Of a stretch of 62,747 nt of DNA, positions 22,519-32,870 are shown in pieces. Under the pieces are notes generated by a model. That model was not told the DNA's origin and ran no database searches. It saw only the letters and a program-made list of their open reading frames with translations. Source of the DNA: Proteromonas lacertae (lineage: Eukaryota > Sar > Bigyra > Opalinata > Proteromonadidae). Where the stretch lies: positions 1-62,747 of the forward strand of contig NGBS01000907.1 of the NCBI GenBank assembly GCA_002245135.1, read 5' to 3'. The number at the start of each line of letters is the position of its first letter. The first letter of the stretch is position 1. The translations under genes were made by a program, and so were the position numbers.

Positions 22519-23892
22519 TTATACAGAAGGATCAATATCGCTATCTGAACTATCTGAACTTACAGCAGCATTAACAGCTAATTTCTCAGCACTATTTGAT
22601 TGTTTTCTAGCTCTACCACCTCTCTTAGCAATTACAATTCTATCACTATCAGAAGAATCACTATCACTATCATTTTTCTTCTTATTTGGAACAGATTTCG
22701 ATTTTGGCTTTACTGGTTTACTATCTGAATCAGAATCTGAGTCGGAACTATCAGATCCTTTTTTCTTCTTTGGTAATGAATGTATTTTACTTTTAGATTT
22801 GGGAGGAGGAGGAATTGGTTTCTTACTCTTTTTTTTCTTCTTATCACTGTCAGAATCATCATCACTATCACTGTCTTTATCACTATCATCATCATCTTCA
22901 TCATCATCACTACTGCTAACTTTCTTTTTTGAAAATTTTGAAGATTTCTTGGGTGGTGGTTTAGATTTTCCTTTTCCTTTACTTTTACTTTTCTTCTTCT
23001 TTTTATCATCATCTGAATCACTATCTTCGTCACTGTCCTTCTCACTATCATTCTCATCTTCATCTTCAGAGCTTGAAGCAGTAACAGGCTTCTTACCTTT
23101 CTTTACTGGTTTATTATTATTTTTTTTCTTCTTTTTACCACTATCAGAATCAGAATCAGAATCATCATCATCACTGTCAGATTTCTTCTTATCTTCTTTT
23201 TCAACTACTACCTTCTCAGGAGCTTTACTTGGATTTCCTCTAAATGTTAATATTATTGGTCTACCACTCAATGCAATCATCGCTTTCACTTCTTCAAATG
23301 ATTTGTTCAATGTTGGTTCACCATCTACACTAGAGATAACATCATTCATATAAACTAATCCCGATTCTTCAGCCATGCCTGGTAGTTTATCTTTACCTCT
23401 AGTAAACGCCATTATGCTTACTTTATAGTCATCTTTTTCATTTGGTTGAATTCTTAAACCAAGATCATCGTCAAATAGTAGAGATACTTCTCTCACTCCT
23501 TTCTTAAAATATCCTAAAAAACTTAATACATTTTGATCTTTCTCCATTCTAGGGATTTTGATTAATTCCTTCATGTATTGTTTGAGTAATTTTTTCCTTT
23601 TATCTAAGAAATCTGGACTTGTATGATCGGTAAACCATGTAATTTCTTTGGGTGGAACTGCTGGAAGCATATTTTTGACATGATCATCTTTATACTCTTT
23701 CTCTAAACCGGTATGTAAATCTCTGAATTCTTGAAAATGGTGATATATTTGGTAATTGGTTGATACATCTCCTTCTTTGATTACTGTCTCTACAAGATAA
23801 AATCCAACTGTTTTGTGATTGTAAGTGGCACATACAACTGGAGATGTGACATTTATCTTTGATATTTTCAATGAAGATTTTGATTTCCCCAT
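22519..23892 (-). CDS. PX-PDZ protein with a long Ser/Asp/Lys tail
   Basis: Single exon, 457 residues, starting MGKSKSSLKIS. A PX domain (about 10-135) includes the proline loop LPAVPP and the helix DKRKKLLKQYMKELIKIP. A PDZ domain follows (about 140-220), with LGLRIQPN and SGRPIILTF. The remaining half is low-complexity blocks of Ser-Asp and Lys, like nucleolar Nopp140 tails, with many casein-kinase-2-type sites. PX domains bind phosphoinositides on endosomes. PDZ before PX is known in SNX27; here the order is reversed. The tail ends SSDSDIDPSV, which could itself be a PDZ ligand. Localisation is uncertain. Confidence 0.75.
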   Translation of the reverse strand: MGKSKSSLKISKINVTSPVVCATYNHKTVGFYLVETVIKEGDVSTNYQIYHHFQEFRDLHTGLEKEYKDDHVKNMLPAVPPKEITWFTDHTSPDFLDKRKKLLKQYMKELIKIPRMEKDQNVLSFLGYFKKGVREVSLLFDDDLGLRIQPNEKDDYKVSIMAFTRGKDKLPGMAEESGLVYMNDVISSVDGEPTLNKSFEEVKAMIALSGRPIILTFRGNPSKAPEKVVVEKEDKKKSDSDDDDSDSDSDSGKKKKKNNNKPVKKGKKPVTASSSEDEDENDSEKDSDEDSDSDDDKKKKKSKSKGKGKSKPPPKKSSKFSKKKVSSSDDDEDDDDSDKDSDSDDDSDSDKKKKKSKKPIPPPPKSKSKIHSLPKKKKGSDSSDSDSDSDSKPVKPKSKSVPNKKKNDSDSDSSDSDRIVIAKRGGRARKQSNSAEKLAVNAAVSSDSSDSDIDPSV

Positions 23893-24456
23893 ATCTATGA
23901 AAATAGAGAATATATATAAAATAGGGTAAAAATAAAAATTAATAGTTTTAAAAGCAGTAAAAAAAACTGAGTAATTATAAAAAGCAATTTATATAAATAT
24001 AGATAAGGGCTGACTCATACATTTTCGAAGATCAGTATTACAGAAAATACAAAAAATACAAAAAGCACTAAAAATACATACGTATTATTAATAAAAAATA
24101 CAGTGTATTAATTCAATCGTCATTTTTCATCAGTTAGTATTATTCAAACTTGATGTAATGATGTTTTTGAGGGATGCAGTCTAAATTTTATTTTACATGT
24201 ATGATTGAACTGCTCATTTAGTGAATATAATAAATAAAGTCGTTTTTGATAAGAACAAAAACATTTATAAAAGTTTTTGATGATATTAATACGAAGTTAA
24301 AATAATATATTTCATGCATAAATCTATCCTTTCATCAAATATGAGTGTCATGTGGAACATGAATTTCAAAAATGAATTTTTAGGCTAGCCAATCAAATCA
24401 CTCATATTTTTGTTTTTTGATCCTGATTTTAAAAGCTCAAATTGTTCACATAAATA
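23893..24456. other. Intergenic region, no gene seen
   Basis: About 560 bp between two divergent genes. Contains short A-rich repeats of the AAAATACA type near 24046-24075. No conserved protein, splice-linked exon or RNA gene was recognised. It probably holds both promoters. Confidence 0.5.
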
Positions 24457-25110
24457 ATGATAAGACCTATACCTGTATCTCCATTCAAACAAGTTGATAT
24501 TCCCATTTCAAATACGCCAAACACTAACTCTGGTCTATTCGAAACATCCAAACTACCTTTTTCACCAATACAATATTCTGAAATAAACAATCCAAGAAAA
24601 AAAAGAGCAGTACTACCTAAAAACGAGAATATGGCACCACTAGATAACAAATCAACATCAATTCCACCTATTTCACAAGAGTTATTAAATTTTTATTTAC
24701 CAATATATCAATTACAGTTGCTTCTTCAGCAGAATTTGTTGAAACAATCACTCATATCACAAAATTTGTCAAATCAAGTCACACAACAACCAATATATCC
24801 ATCCTACCAACCAGGACAACAGATTCAGAAGAATAAAAAAACAATATCTCCTAAAGCAATAAATCCCTTACCACAGAAAAGAAAATTACACATAACACCT
24901 TTAGATATTTTAGTGGAAGTAGCTACAACACATCCTGACTTTGCTGATGGATTCAAGAAGGAGGACAACGTGTTTTGTTCAACATGTTGCCATTACAGAC
25001 CTTCTTACTGTTTCAGAGAAATAAAGAAAGCCAATTGTAAGAATATGTGTATAGATTGTCACAATTCCAGGCAAAGATGTTACTATCGTGCTATTAAATC
25101 AAAGAATTAG
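24457..25110 (+). CDS. Uncharacterised protein with C-terminal Cys cluster
   Basis: Single exon, 217 residues. The first 145 residues are Pro/Gln/Asn-rich and probably disordered, with one short hydrophobic-Gln helix. The last 60 residues hold FCSTCC...CFREIKKANCKNMC...CHNSRQRCYYR, a likely zinc site that resembles the short treble-clef/zinc-ribbon cores found next to HNH or endonuclease-VII-like domains. No catalytic domain is present, so nucleic-acid binding is only a guess. Confidence 0.6.
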   Translation: MIRPIPVSPFKQVDIPISNTPNTNSGLFETSKLPFSPIQYSEINNPRKKRAVLPKNENMAPLDNKSTSIPPISQELLNFYLPIYQLQLLLQQNLLKQSLISQNLSNQVTQQPIYPSYQPGQQIQKNKKTISPKAINPLPQKRKLHITPLDILVEVATTHPDFADGFKKEDNVFCSTCCHYRPSYCFREIKKANCKNMCIDCHNSRQRCYYRAIKSKN

Positions 25111-25322
25111 TTAAATATGATATTTTAGTTCATATTTGTTTATAAACAATAGTTAACAGTTATACATAGTACTATATAAATAAATAAATATATATATTTA
25201 CCATATGTGGTTTATTTGTGTTTGGTTTATGAAATAATTAAAATGAAATTTTCTTTTGCAAAATAGAATTTAAAACAAGCTTAAAACGAACTTGCGTTTC
25301 TTTTTTTTATTTTTAGTTTATT

Positions 25323-26176
25323 ATGTCAGACGGCACGCAAGAGGATTCAAAACATCCTAAAATGACAAAGAAGGTATGATATATATTTTACAATATATTA
25401 GGAGGAGATTATAAAGAAAAATGATGAATATTTGGAGTTACATCCAGAAGTAAGAATAATAATGAGAGATTTCCTTGATTCAGTACTTCATGACAAACCT
25501 GATAGAATGTACTCATATTGCAAAACCTTTTTCAAAGATTATTTACAACCAAAAAGAGGTATTGTAATTTGTGGTCCATCTGGTGTTGGAAAAGGTACTA
25601 TTATAAAGCAATTATTTAAAGAGATGCCAAGTTGTTTAGGATTTTCAGTAAGTCACACTACTCGTGATCCAAGACCTGGTGAAGTGAATGGTAAAGATTA
25701 TAACTTTGTAACTAGAGATGAATTCCAGAAATTAATAGAGGAAGATAAATTTATTGAACATACAGAATATAATGGCAATTGTTATGGTACAAGCATAATG
25801 AGCTATGAGAATGTTGCAGAATCAGGTAAAATATGTGTAATAGAAATTGAGATTGAAGGAGCTAAGAATTTGAAACAATCCGATAAATTTAAAATCCCTC
25901 CATACTTCGTATTCATTTCTCCACCAACTGATGAAGAGTTAGAAAAGAGACTTCGCGGTAGAGGAACAGAAGAAGAGGATGTTATTCAAGGAAGGTTAGA
26001 AAGAGCAAAAGAAGAAATAAAATATGGTGAAACTCACGGTAACTTTGATTATGTATTTATATTTATAAAATAATATAATTCGTATATAGAATTTGATTAA
26101 TGTTGATATTGATTCAAGTGTTGAGAGATTAAAGAAACAGATATATGAATGGTTCCCTGAAACAATGAGAAGATAA
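25323..26176 (+). CDS. Guanylate kinase with RIIa-like N-terminal domain
   Basis: Predicted 262 residues with introns 25374-25401 (28 nt) and 26053-26089 (37 nt). The kinase domain has the P-loop GPSGVGKG, SHTTRDPRPGEVNGKDY, the GMP-binding region EYNGNCYGT and IEIEGAKNL, and ends SVERLKKQIYEWFP. It converts GMP plus ATP to GDP plus ADP. About 70 residues precede it, with a helical ELHPEVRIIMRDFLDSVLHD segment resembling the RIIa/Dpy-30 dimerisation fold, used in flagellar proteins for docking to AKAP-like partners. That part is inference from pattern; the kinase call is firm. Confidence 0.85.
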
Positions 26177-26269
26177 ATACTTTATACTTTGTCTATTATT
26201 AAATTTATTTCATAATTAAAATGTATTTTTTCAAAATAAATATTAATAGAAACGAATATATTTTTATAA

Positions 26270-27251
26270 ATGTCTTTATTCACGAAAGACAATGTCAACA
26301 TATATTTTAATACCGTTATTAGTATTGTAGATAATAAAAATAAGGATAAATTAGAAGAAACAATCAATATTTTGAATAGCATTTATAAATCAATATTTCA
26401 AGAAGAAATGAAAGTTGATTCTGATTTACATGATGTAAATATGAAAGTAATAATTGCTCAGAATATTTTTATATAGAATCCTATTGAACTTGTAACATTT
26501 GATATAGATGGAACGATTTGGGATACTAATATTGTATTATTACACGCAAAACATGAAATGTACAATTACTTGATAAAATTATATCCAAAAATACAAAATT
26601 GTTATTCAACTTCAGAAATCTTTGAAAGAGGGATGCTAGAATATAGAAAAACTGACTTACAGAAGTTGATGCATTTTTACACACTAAGAAAAGAGTTTTT
26701 GAAATATGTGTTGAAAGAAACTGGATATGATAGTATAATCACTGAAGAAGTGATAAATGATATAATGAATGTATATTTAACAGCAAGACATGAGATAGAA
26801 CAATATTATCCGATGGTGTTTGAAACTATATCAGTTCTTCATAATATGAACATTAAAACTGGAGTTATAACAAATGGAACAACTGATATAAGTAGAATTC
26901 CTGAATTAAATAAAGTGATGATGTTTGATGTAAAAGGTCAAGAAGTAAATTCGTGTAAGCCTGATGTTAAGATGTTTGAATTAGCAATGAAGAAAGCTGA
27001 TGTGAATAATCCTAAACTATGTATTCATATTGGTGATTGTTATGAAGAAGATATAGTTGGTGCTATGAATAGTGGATTTCACAGTGTTTGGATCTCAAAT
27101 TTTGATTTAACTCCTTCATTAGATGATGGTACTGTTGATATACCTTCTTTTATGTATGTTTTACCTTCAATATTGTATATTATGATTAATTCTTTGTTGT
27201 ATTATTTTTTGTTTCAGTGAAAATACAAAATACATCTCAATACATAATTAA
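26270..27251 (+). CDS. HAD-superfamily phosphatase
   Basis: Predicted 302 residues with introns 26447-26476 (30 nt) and 27175-27217 (43 nt, acceptor TTTCAG). All four HAD motifs are visible: DIDGTIWDT (I), ITNGT (II), the lysine of SCKPD (III) and GDCYEEDIVGA (IV). The cap region lies between motifs I and II, as in C1-type haloacid dehalogenase-like phosphatases. Substrate unknown. The first 60 residues (up to DLHDVNMK) form a helical extension not typical of the family. Confidence 0.8.
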
Positions 27252-27293
27252 TACACAATAATACATTTTTGATTTTCATTTTTATTTTTTACC

Positions 27294-27941
27294 ATGCAAG
27301 CTAAGAGTTTAGATGATTATATTGCTTCACAAAAGTCAAGCAGACCAAATAGAGGTAGAGGAGGCAAAGCTCCAGTATTTTCTCAAAGAAAAAGAAGTCC
27401 TTACGAAAAGAGAGTATTATGTGTTTATTCTATTTATTTTATTTTAGTCTTTTAACTCCAATAAATATGATAATAGAAGGGAAGTAGCATTTAATGTAAA
27501 GAGAGATATTGCACCAACTGCTTCTAGAAGAAATCTATCTATTATGAGTAGTATATATTTCATTTTATTATTTATCTATTTAGATACTTCACCAATTAAA
27601 CCACCAATCTCAATTTGTATGGTCATTTATCAACTAATATGAAAATAGCATCAGTAAGAAAAGATATATCATCTACATTATTAGTAAGAAATATCGAAGG
27701 TGGAATTAATGAAGAAGATTTAAACGAATTATTTGGAGCTGTTGGAGATATAAAGACTTTAACATTATTTTATAATAGAGAAGGCAGAAGTGAAGTATTG
27801 TAATTATCATTATTTATGATATAGGGAACAGCATTAGTTGAATATATGAATAGTAAAGATGCTACTAAAGCTATAGATGAATATGACAATAGAGAATTGG
27901 ATGGTCAAATTTTGAGTGTTGTTGCTGTTTCAGATTTGTAA
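27294..27941 (+). CDS. ALYREF/Yra1-like mRNA export adaptor
   Basis: The start MQAKSLDDYIASQK resembles the UAP56-binding motif at the N terminus of ALY/REF proteins and is followed by an RG-rich stretch (SRPNRGRGGK). A single RRM follows: TLLVRNIEGGINEEDLNELF, the RNP1-like GTALVEYMNS, and KAIDEYDNRELDGQ. It lacks the usual second UAP56-binding motif at the end. Introns lie near 27425-27450, near 27547-27583 and at 27795-27824. The frame slips by one near 27610, in an A run just before the RRM. ALYREF couples spliced mRNA to export through TREX. It lies only 60 bp upstream of the SET fusion gene, same strand. Confidence 0.75.
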
Positions 27942-28000
27942 GTAATCCAACTTTTTTAAAATGAAATAAAAATATAGATAATAAAATAATAAATATAGTC

Positions 28001-28750
28001 ATGAATGAAAAGCAAATATTATTATTGTAGTAATTATGATTTTATAATGTTGTATGTTGAATTTGAAAGAATAAAAATCAAGCTTTTAGGTTTGAAGGGT
28101 GATTTGATTTATTATTTTTTCATTTTAATGACTTATAGAGAAACAAAATATAATTTTTATAGTTTCTATGTACCACCCTATACCAAAGCCTGCGATGTGA
28201 AGAGATGCAATTGCCCTGCATCTAGTTCTTGTGGAATTAATTGTGAGAATAGGAAGAATAGAAGAGAATGTGTAATAGGATATTGTATATTCTTGTGTTG
28301 ATACATAATAGGCAGTGAAAAATGTACTAACAACAAAATACAAAGAGGTGTTTACCCAAGGACAGAATCCAGACAAGTATGTTATTTACCATATCTAGTG
28401 AGCATATAGACTAATTCTAGAGGAAGAGGTTTATGTTTATACAAAGATGTTAAAGCAGGAGATTTTATTTGTGAATATGTAGGTGAAATAATAGACGATT
28501 TCGAATTAGAAGTAAGAATATTAAACACTCGAGCAGACGATTTTTACCATCAGCAATTGAAGAATGGATGTTGGATAGATGCAAGAAATATAGGTAATGT
28601 ATCAAGATATATAAATCACAGTTGCAGTCCAAATTGTGAGTTTCAAACTTGGTCTGTTGGTAACGAATGCAGATTAGTGGTAGTTGCATTGAAGGATATG
28701 AAAGAAGGAGTTGAAATTACTGTTGATTATAATTGGCTTCCAATTGGAAA

Positions 28751-28789
<39 letters not shown>

Positions 28790-31700
28790 TTGTGTTCAGA
28801 AATGTAATTGTAATTCTGATAATTGTCGTAAGTATATAATATCTCCAAAATATCTACCAAATATTGATAAATATTATATTTGGAATTCACATGAAGATAA
28901 TCAAAGAAATTTTGTATATTATTATTATTATTATTTATATATTAAATAGATACCTAATGAAAATTCAGTAACAATTCACAATATATCATATGATTCTACT
29001 CCTGAAGAGTTATTTCAACATTTACCAAACACTCAAGATATATCGTGTTATAAAGTATTGAAAGTTGATAATAAATATATGGCAGTAGTAATATATAAGA
29101 ATAGAAACGTATATATTATTATTTATATTTATATAGTCTGCTGATTCAGCTATTACTCAATTGAACTATAAAAAGATTCGTAATCGAAATGTCAAAGTTC
29201 AAATCTCCAATTTTATTGATTATGCCGATTTATACTATGGTTTACATCAAAAGAGAATGGAAAAAGTAGCTCAATATAAACGTAACAATCGATTAGCGAG
29301 ATTTATAGATCCAACAAGATCAATTGAACCATTGGAATGCTTAGAGGCTTATAATTGGAAGAAAATGAATATTGACAAGATATTGGAGATGATGAAGAAA
29401 ACACCATTATTAGTAGAAAGAGAAAAAGGAAAAGGAAAAGAGGAGAAAGAAGTAACTGCAGTGAAAGAAGAAGATGATAATAAAGAAAAAGATAAACCAA
29501 AGATTGAAGAAATAAAGAAAGAAGATGATGAAAAAGAAATAATCAAAGAGAATAATGAAGAAAAGAAAGAAAAAGAAGAGCTTGCAAAAAAAGATAATGA
29601 TAAAAAAGTAGAAATAAAGAAAGAAATAGAAACAGTAAAAGTAAAAGAAGAAGAAGAAGAAGAAGAAGTAAAAAAGAAGAAAGAATTAATAAATGTCATA
29701 AGAATAACAGAAAAATATAAGTCCAAACTACCAGTCATTCCAACATTACCATTTCAATATGAGAAATTAGATACAACGCTATTAAGTACATTAAAAATCA
29801 ATTATGATGTAAATAACAAGAATATTAATGAAAGTTTAGATAAATCATTGAAAATGAGAACTGATTCAGATGGTGCAAAAGATATGTTTTATAAAGTATT
29901 GTTGAATAATAAAAGTGATATGAATAAATATATTGTTACACTGTGTCATGTATAAATATATATAATTCTATTTTATCTTTTGCCTTTTTTACTATTTTTA
30001 TATATTTCTTTTTTTTCTTTTCCCATTATTTTTACTTTATTATCTTTTATACATAGTATTGTGAATCAATTGCAAGTAGTAATGCTTCAGGTAAAGCCAA
30101 TATTCTCAAGGTTCTACATCTCATCATGTGTGATACAAAATACGAAAATATCAAACCAATGTTTGAGAAATATCTACCAACTATAATGAACTATTTATCA
30201 TTTGGTACAGCAGAGTTATGTTCTGCACTTTCAAATACTATTTCAAGATGGAATAATAAAGGAATTATTGATAATAAAATGGTGAAAGATCTGAATGAAG
30301 CAATTGCAACACTTGAAAAGTACAGAATAAAGGATGATGTAGTTGGAGTGACATTAAACTATCCAGAAATGACTGTGGAAAATATATATCCATTCACTTG
30401 GACAATATATTCAATATATCCAGATACAAGTATATATATATTTTATATGATTATGCTTTATTTATATTTATTTATATTATAGTAATTATAACATTTCAAT
30501 TATTAACATCACTTCTACTAAAGGTTCCATTCAATAGAAAAACTATTGTAACTGCTCATATTCTATTATCTATTTATTCACCATATATTGAGATATCTTA
30601 TATTCCATATATTACCATTGCAATTGCGTTATTAGCAGCTAAATTGACAGATTGTCCAAAGTCTTTAAGAACTGTATATAAATATAAATATATATATATT
30701 ATAATATTTTTTTTAAATAGTTAACTCAAATTTTCAATGATTTAGACAATACTCCATCACTCTTCAAGATCTTTATTGATGAATTCAAAATCAATTATGA
30801 AAAGGCAAAATCTACATTAACACTTCCAAATGGCAATAATAATAATCATAACAATAGAACAACAACAACACCAGTTCATCCTGTATTTCAAAAGATAATA
30901 GAATATGAATTAGAACTGTTAAAAATGTTCGATTTTGATATTAATATAACTTACCCACATCAATTTTTACAGAATCTTTCCAGTAAGTGGAAAATTACAG
31001 ATTCTGACAGAATAAAATCAATGATTAAAGAAACTACTAGAATATTAGATTTTATAATGTATTTACCTGTTAGTGTATTGATTGACCATGAAGTATTATG
31101 TAAATGTGCAATGAATATTGTATCTGAAAGAAAAGGAATAGAAATACCATTTAATGATATTGATAAGTTCTTAATTAGATGTATTAAAGAATTGGCTAAT
31201 AGTCCTGATAAACTGATTAATTTGGCAAATGAAAAGAAATATACTGATTTATATCTTTTTTTAATTATTTTTGTTAAGAATATTCTTTAATTTTTGATTT
31301 CTTTTTTTTACAAAAGAAGAAGCTGAGAAATTACCAGAATATTCTCCACTCAAATCACACAAAGAGATAATTGACTTATATAAATTAGAAACAAAAGCAA
31401 TCAAGGAGAATTATGATAGAATGATTAAAGAATCGTATATATATATTAATCATTATCATATTAAATAGTATAAATCAATCAATGTTGAATAACAATAATT
31501 ACACAATTGCAACACGTTATACACCTCCAACAATCCCTTACAGAGAATCTCGTTATAATAATTCATTCGTTTCATCATATCAAAATAGATATTCAACTCC
31601 ACCACAAACATCCAATAGATTTCCAAATAATAAAACCCCCAGAATTTCCCATCCCCTTAATGAAATGCAAAGAAGTAATAGTAACAATAACAATAATAAC

Positions 31701-32117
31701 AATAGTAGTAGTAGCAGTTATTATAATAAAAGTAGAAATTATCAAAGTTACAACAATTCCAATTCCAATACTTCAACATCATCATCATCTTCATTAACCA
31801 ATACTCCTTCTAAACGACATCGATATGATTCAGATGGAAATGATAGTTATTATCACCATAGTAGAGATAATAAGAGATCTTTATCTTCACATAGACATGG
31901 TGGTTATCATAATGGTAATGATAATAGTGATAATGAAAGTTATCATAGTAGAAATAATCATCATCATTATGAGAGAGATTATAGAAATAGCGGAAGTAGA
32001 GATTCTTATAAACGAAGTAGAAGTCCAAATTATGATAGAAATAATAATAATAGTAGGAGTAATGATGAAACTCCATTTAAAAGATCGAAAAGTGAGAAAG
32101 AAGATGGTGAGATTTAA
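28001..32117 (+). CDS. SET methyltransferase-RRM-CID-cyclin fusion protein
   Basis: Predicted about 1,150-1,200 residues in one continuous series of exons. Order: AWS (KRCNCPASSSCGINC), SET (RGRGLCLYKD, CEYVGEIID, RYINHSCSPNC, ITVDYNW), post-SET (QKCNCNSDNCRKY), RRM (SVTIHNISYDSTPEELFQHL), a Lys/Glu-rich linker, a CID/Ctk3-like helical domain (KANILKVLHLIM, SRWNNKGIID), a cyclin fold (IVTAHILLSIY, IALLAAKLTDCPKSLRT, ELLKMFDFDI) and an Asn/Ser/Arg-rich tail. Key joints: introns 28914-28949 (36 nt, phase 0) between post-SET and RRM; 29109-29136 inside the RRM; 29950-30056 inside the CID; 30430-30482 before the cyclin; 30674-30720 inside it. No ATG precedes the RRM in its own exons. Splicing near 28020-28140 and 31250-31317 is unresolved but lies outside the fused joints. 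Confidence 0.7.
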
Positions 32118-32401
32118 TAATTAAAAAAAAAAAAATACTAATTCTAATTCACGAAAATAATACTTTTTGAGAATGTTTTAATATTCTCTTTCTATATTAT
32201 AATAATTTTCTTAAATAAAAAGTATTATATATTAATTCTGTATGTTGATTAAGTAAATTAATAGATATAAGTAGTTAGATATTTATAATATGTTTGTATG
32301 AGTTTGGGAACAAAAACAAATATATACAATATATATTCTAAAATCATTACACATTCAGTAGAATTTAAATAATTTTAAATCTTTCATTCTACAATATACA
32401 T

Positions 32402-32819
32402 TCATATTAAATATACAATTAAATCAGATTCTTTAATGCCCAACACCTTCATTGCTTTTCTTCTCACAACCATTCCTTCTGTAACACCTAAGATTTTCAA
32501 AGCTTTCTGTGATTTTGCATATTTCTTTTTAAAAAGTTGAGTTGAATTTCGATCATAATCATCTATACAATAGTTATTAATAAAAGGCTATACGTGTGAT
32601 GAAATATTTATATTGATCATATGTGATTCCAATTACGTTTAATGCCTTAGTTAAATTAAATGCTTCAGATGTTATCCCTAAAACATCAAAAGCCTAAGAA
32701 CATATTTCACAAAAAAATACTTTTCGAGATTCTAAGGTCCTCTTCCTTTTGTTAACAAACTTTTCTATTACGTAAATATAACTAGGATGTCTAGATGCTA
32801 GTATGTGTTCTGAATTCAT
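32402..32819 (-). CDS. Small protein with repeated (K)A-x-x-V-L-G-I units
   Basis: Predicted about 119 residues from three exons; introns are 32694-32720 (27 nt) and 32563-32593 (31 nt, phase 1). After the start MNSEHILASRHPSYIYVIEK come four related units: KAFDVLGIT, KALNVIGIT, KALKILGVT and KAMKVLGIK. The two members of each pair are about 16 residues apart, a helix-turn pattern. The protein ends SDLIVYLI. I do not recognise the family. It is divergent from the C2-like gene with about 50 bp between starts. Clean splice phases make it likely real despite its size. Confidence 0.55.
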
Positions 32820-32870
32820 ATGTAACGATGAAGAAAAGTTTGTGAAAAGTTTGATTCTCTTTTTTTGAAA

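Noticed and set aside
22799-23353. Long plus-strand frame of Ser, Leu and Phe opposite the PX-PDZ gene
   Set aside because: It is the antisense shadow of the Ser/Asp/Lys tail; the minus strand carries recognisable PX and PDZ domains.
27294-28300. Fusion of the ALYREF-like gene with the SET fusion gene
   Set aside because: A stop follows the RRM whether or not the possible intron after it is used, and a new ATG lies 60 bp downstream.
28752-28789. TA dinucleotide run as a microsatellite feature in its own right
   Set aside because: It lies within an intron, like the TA runs near 6090 and 38000, and needs no separate explanation.
29349-29738. Ser/Phe-rich minus-strand frame in the SET fusion gene
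   Set aside because: Mirror of the Lys/Glu-rich linker; no domain and no start context.
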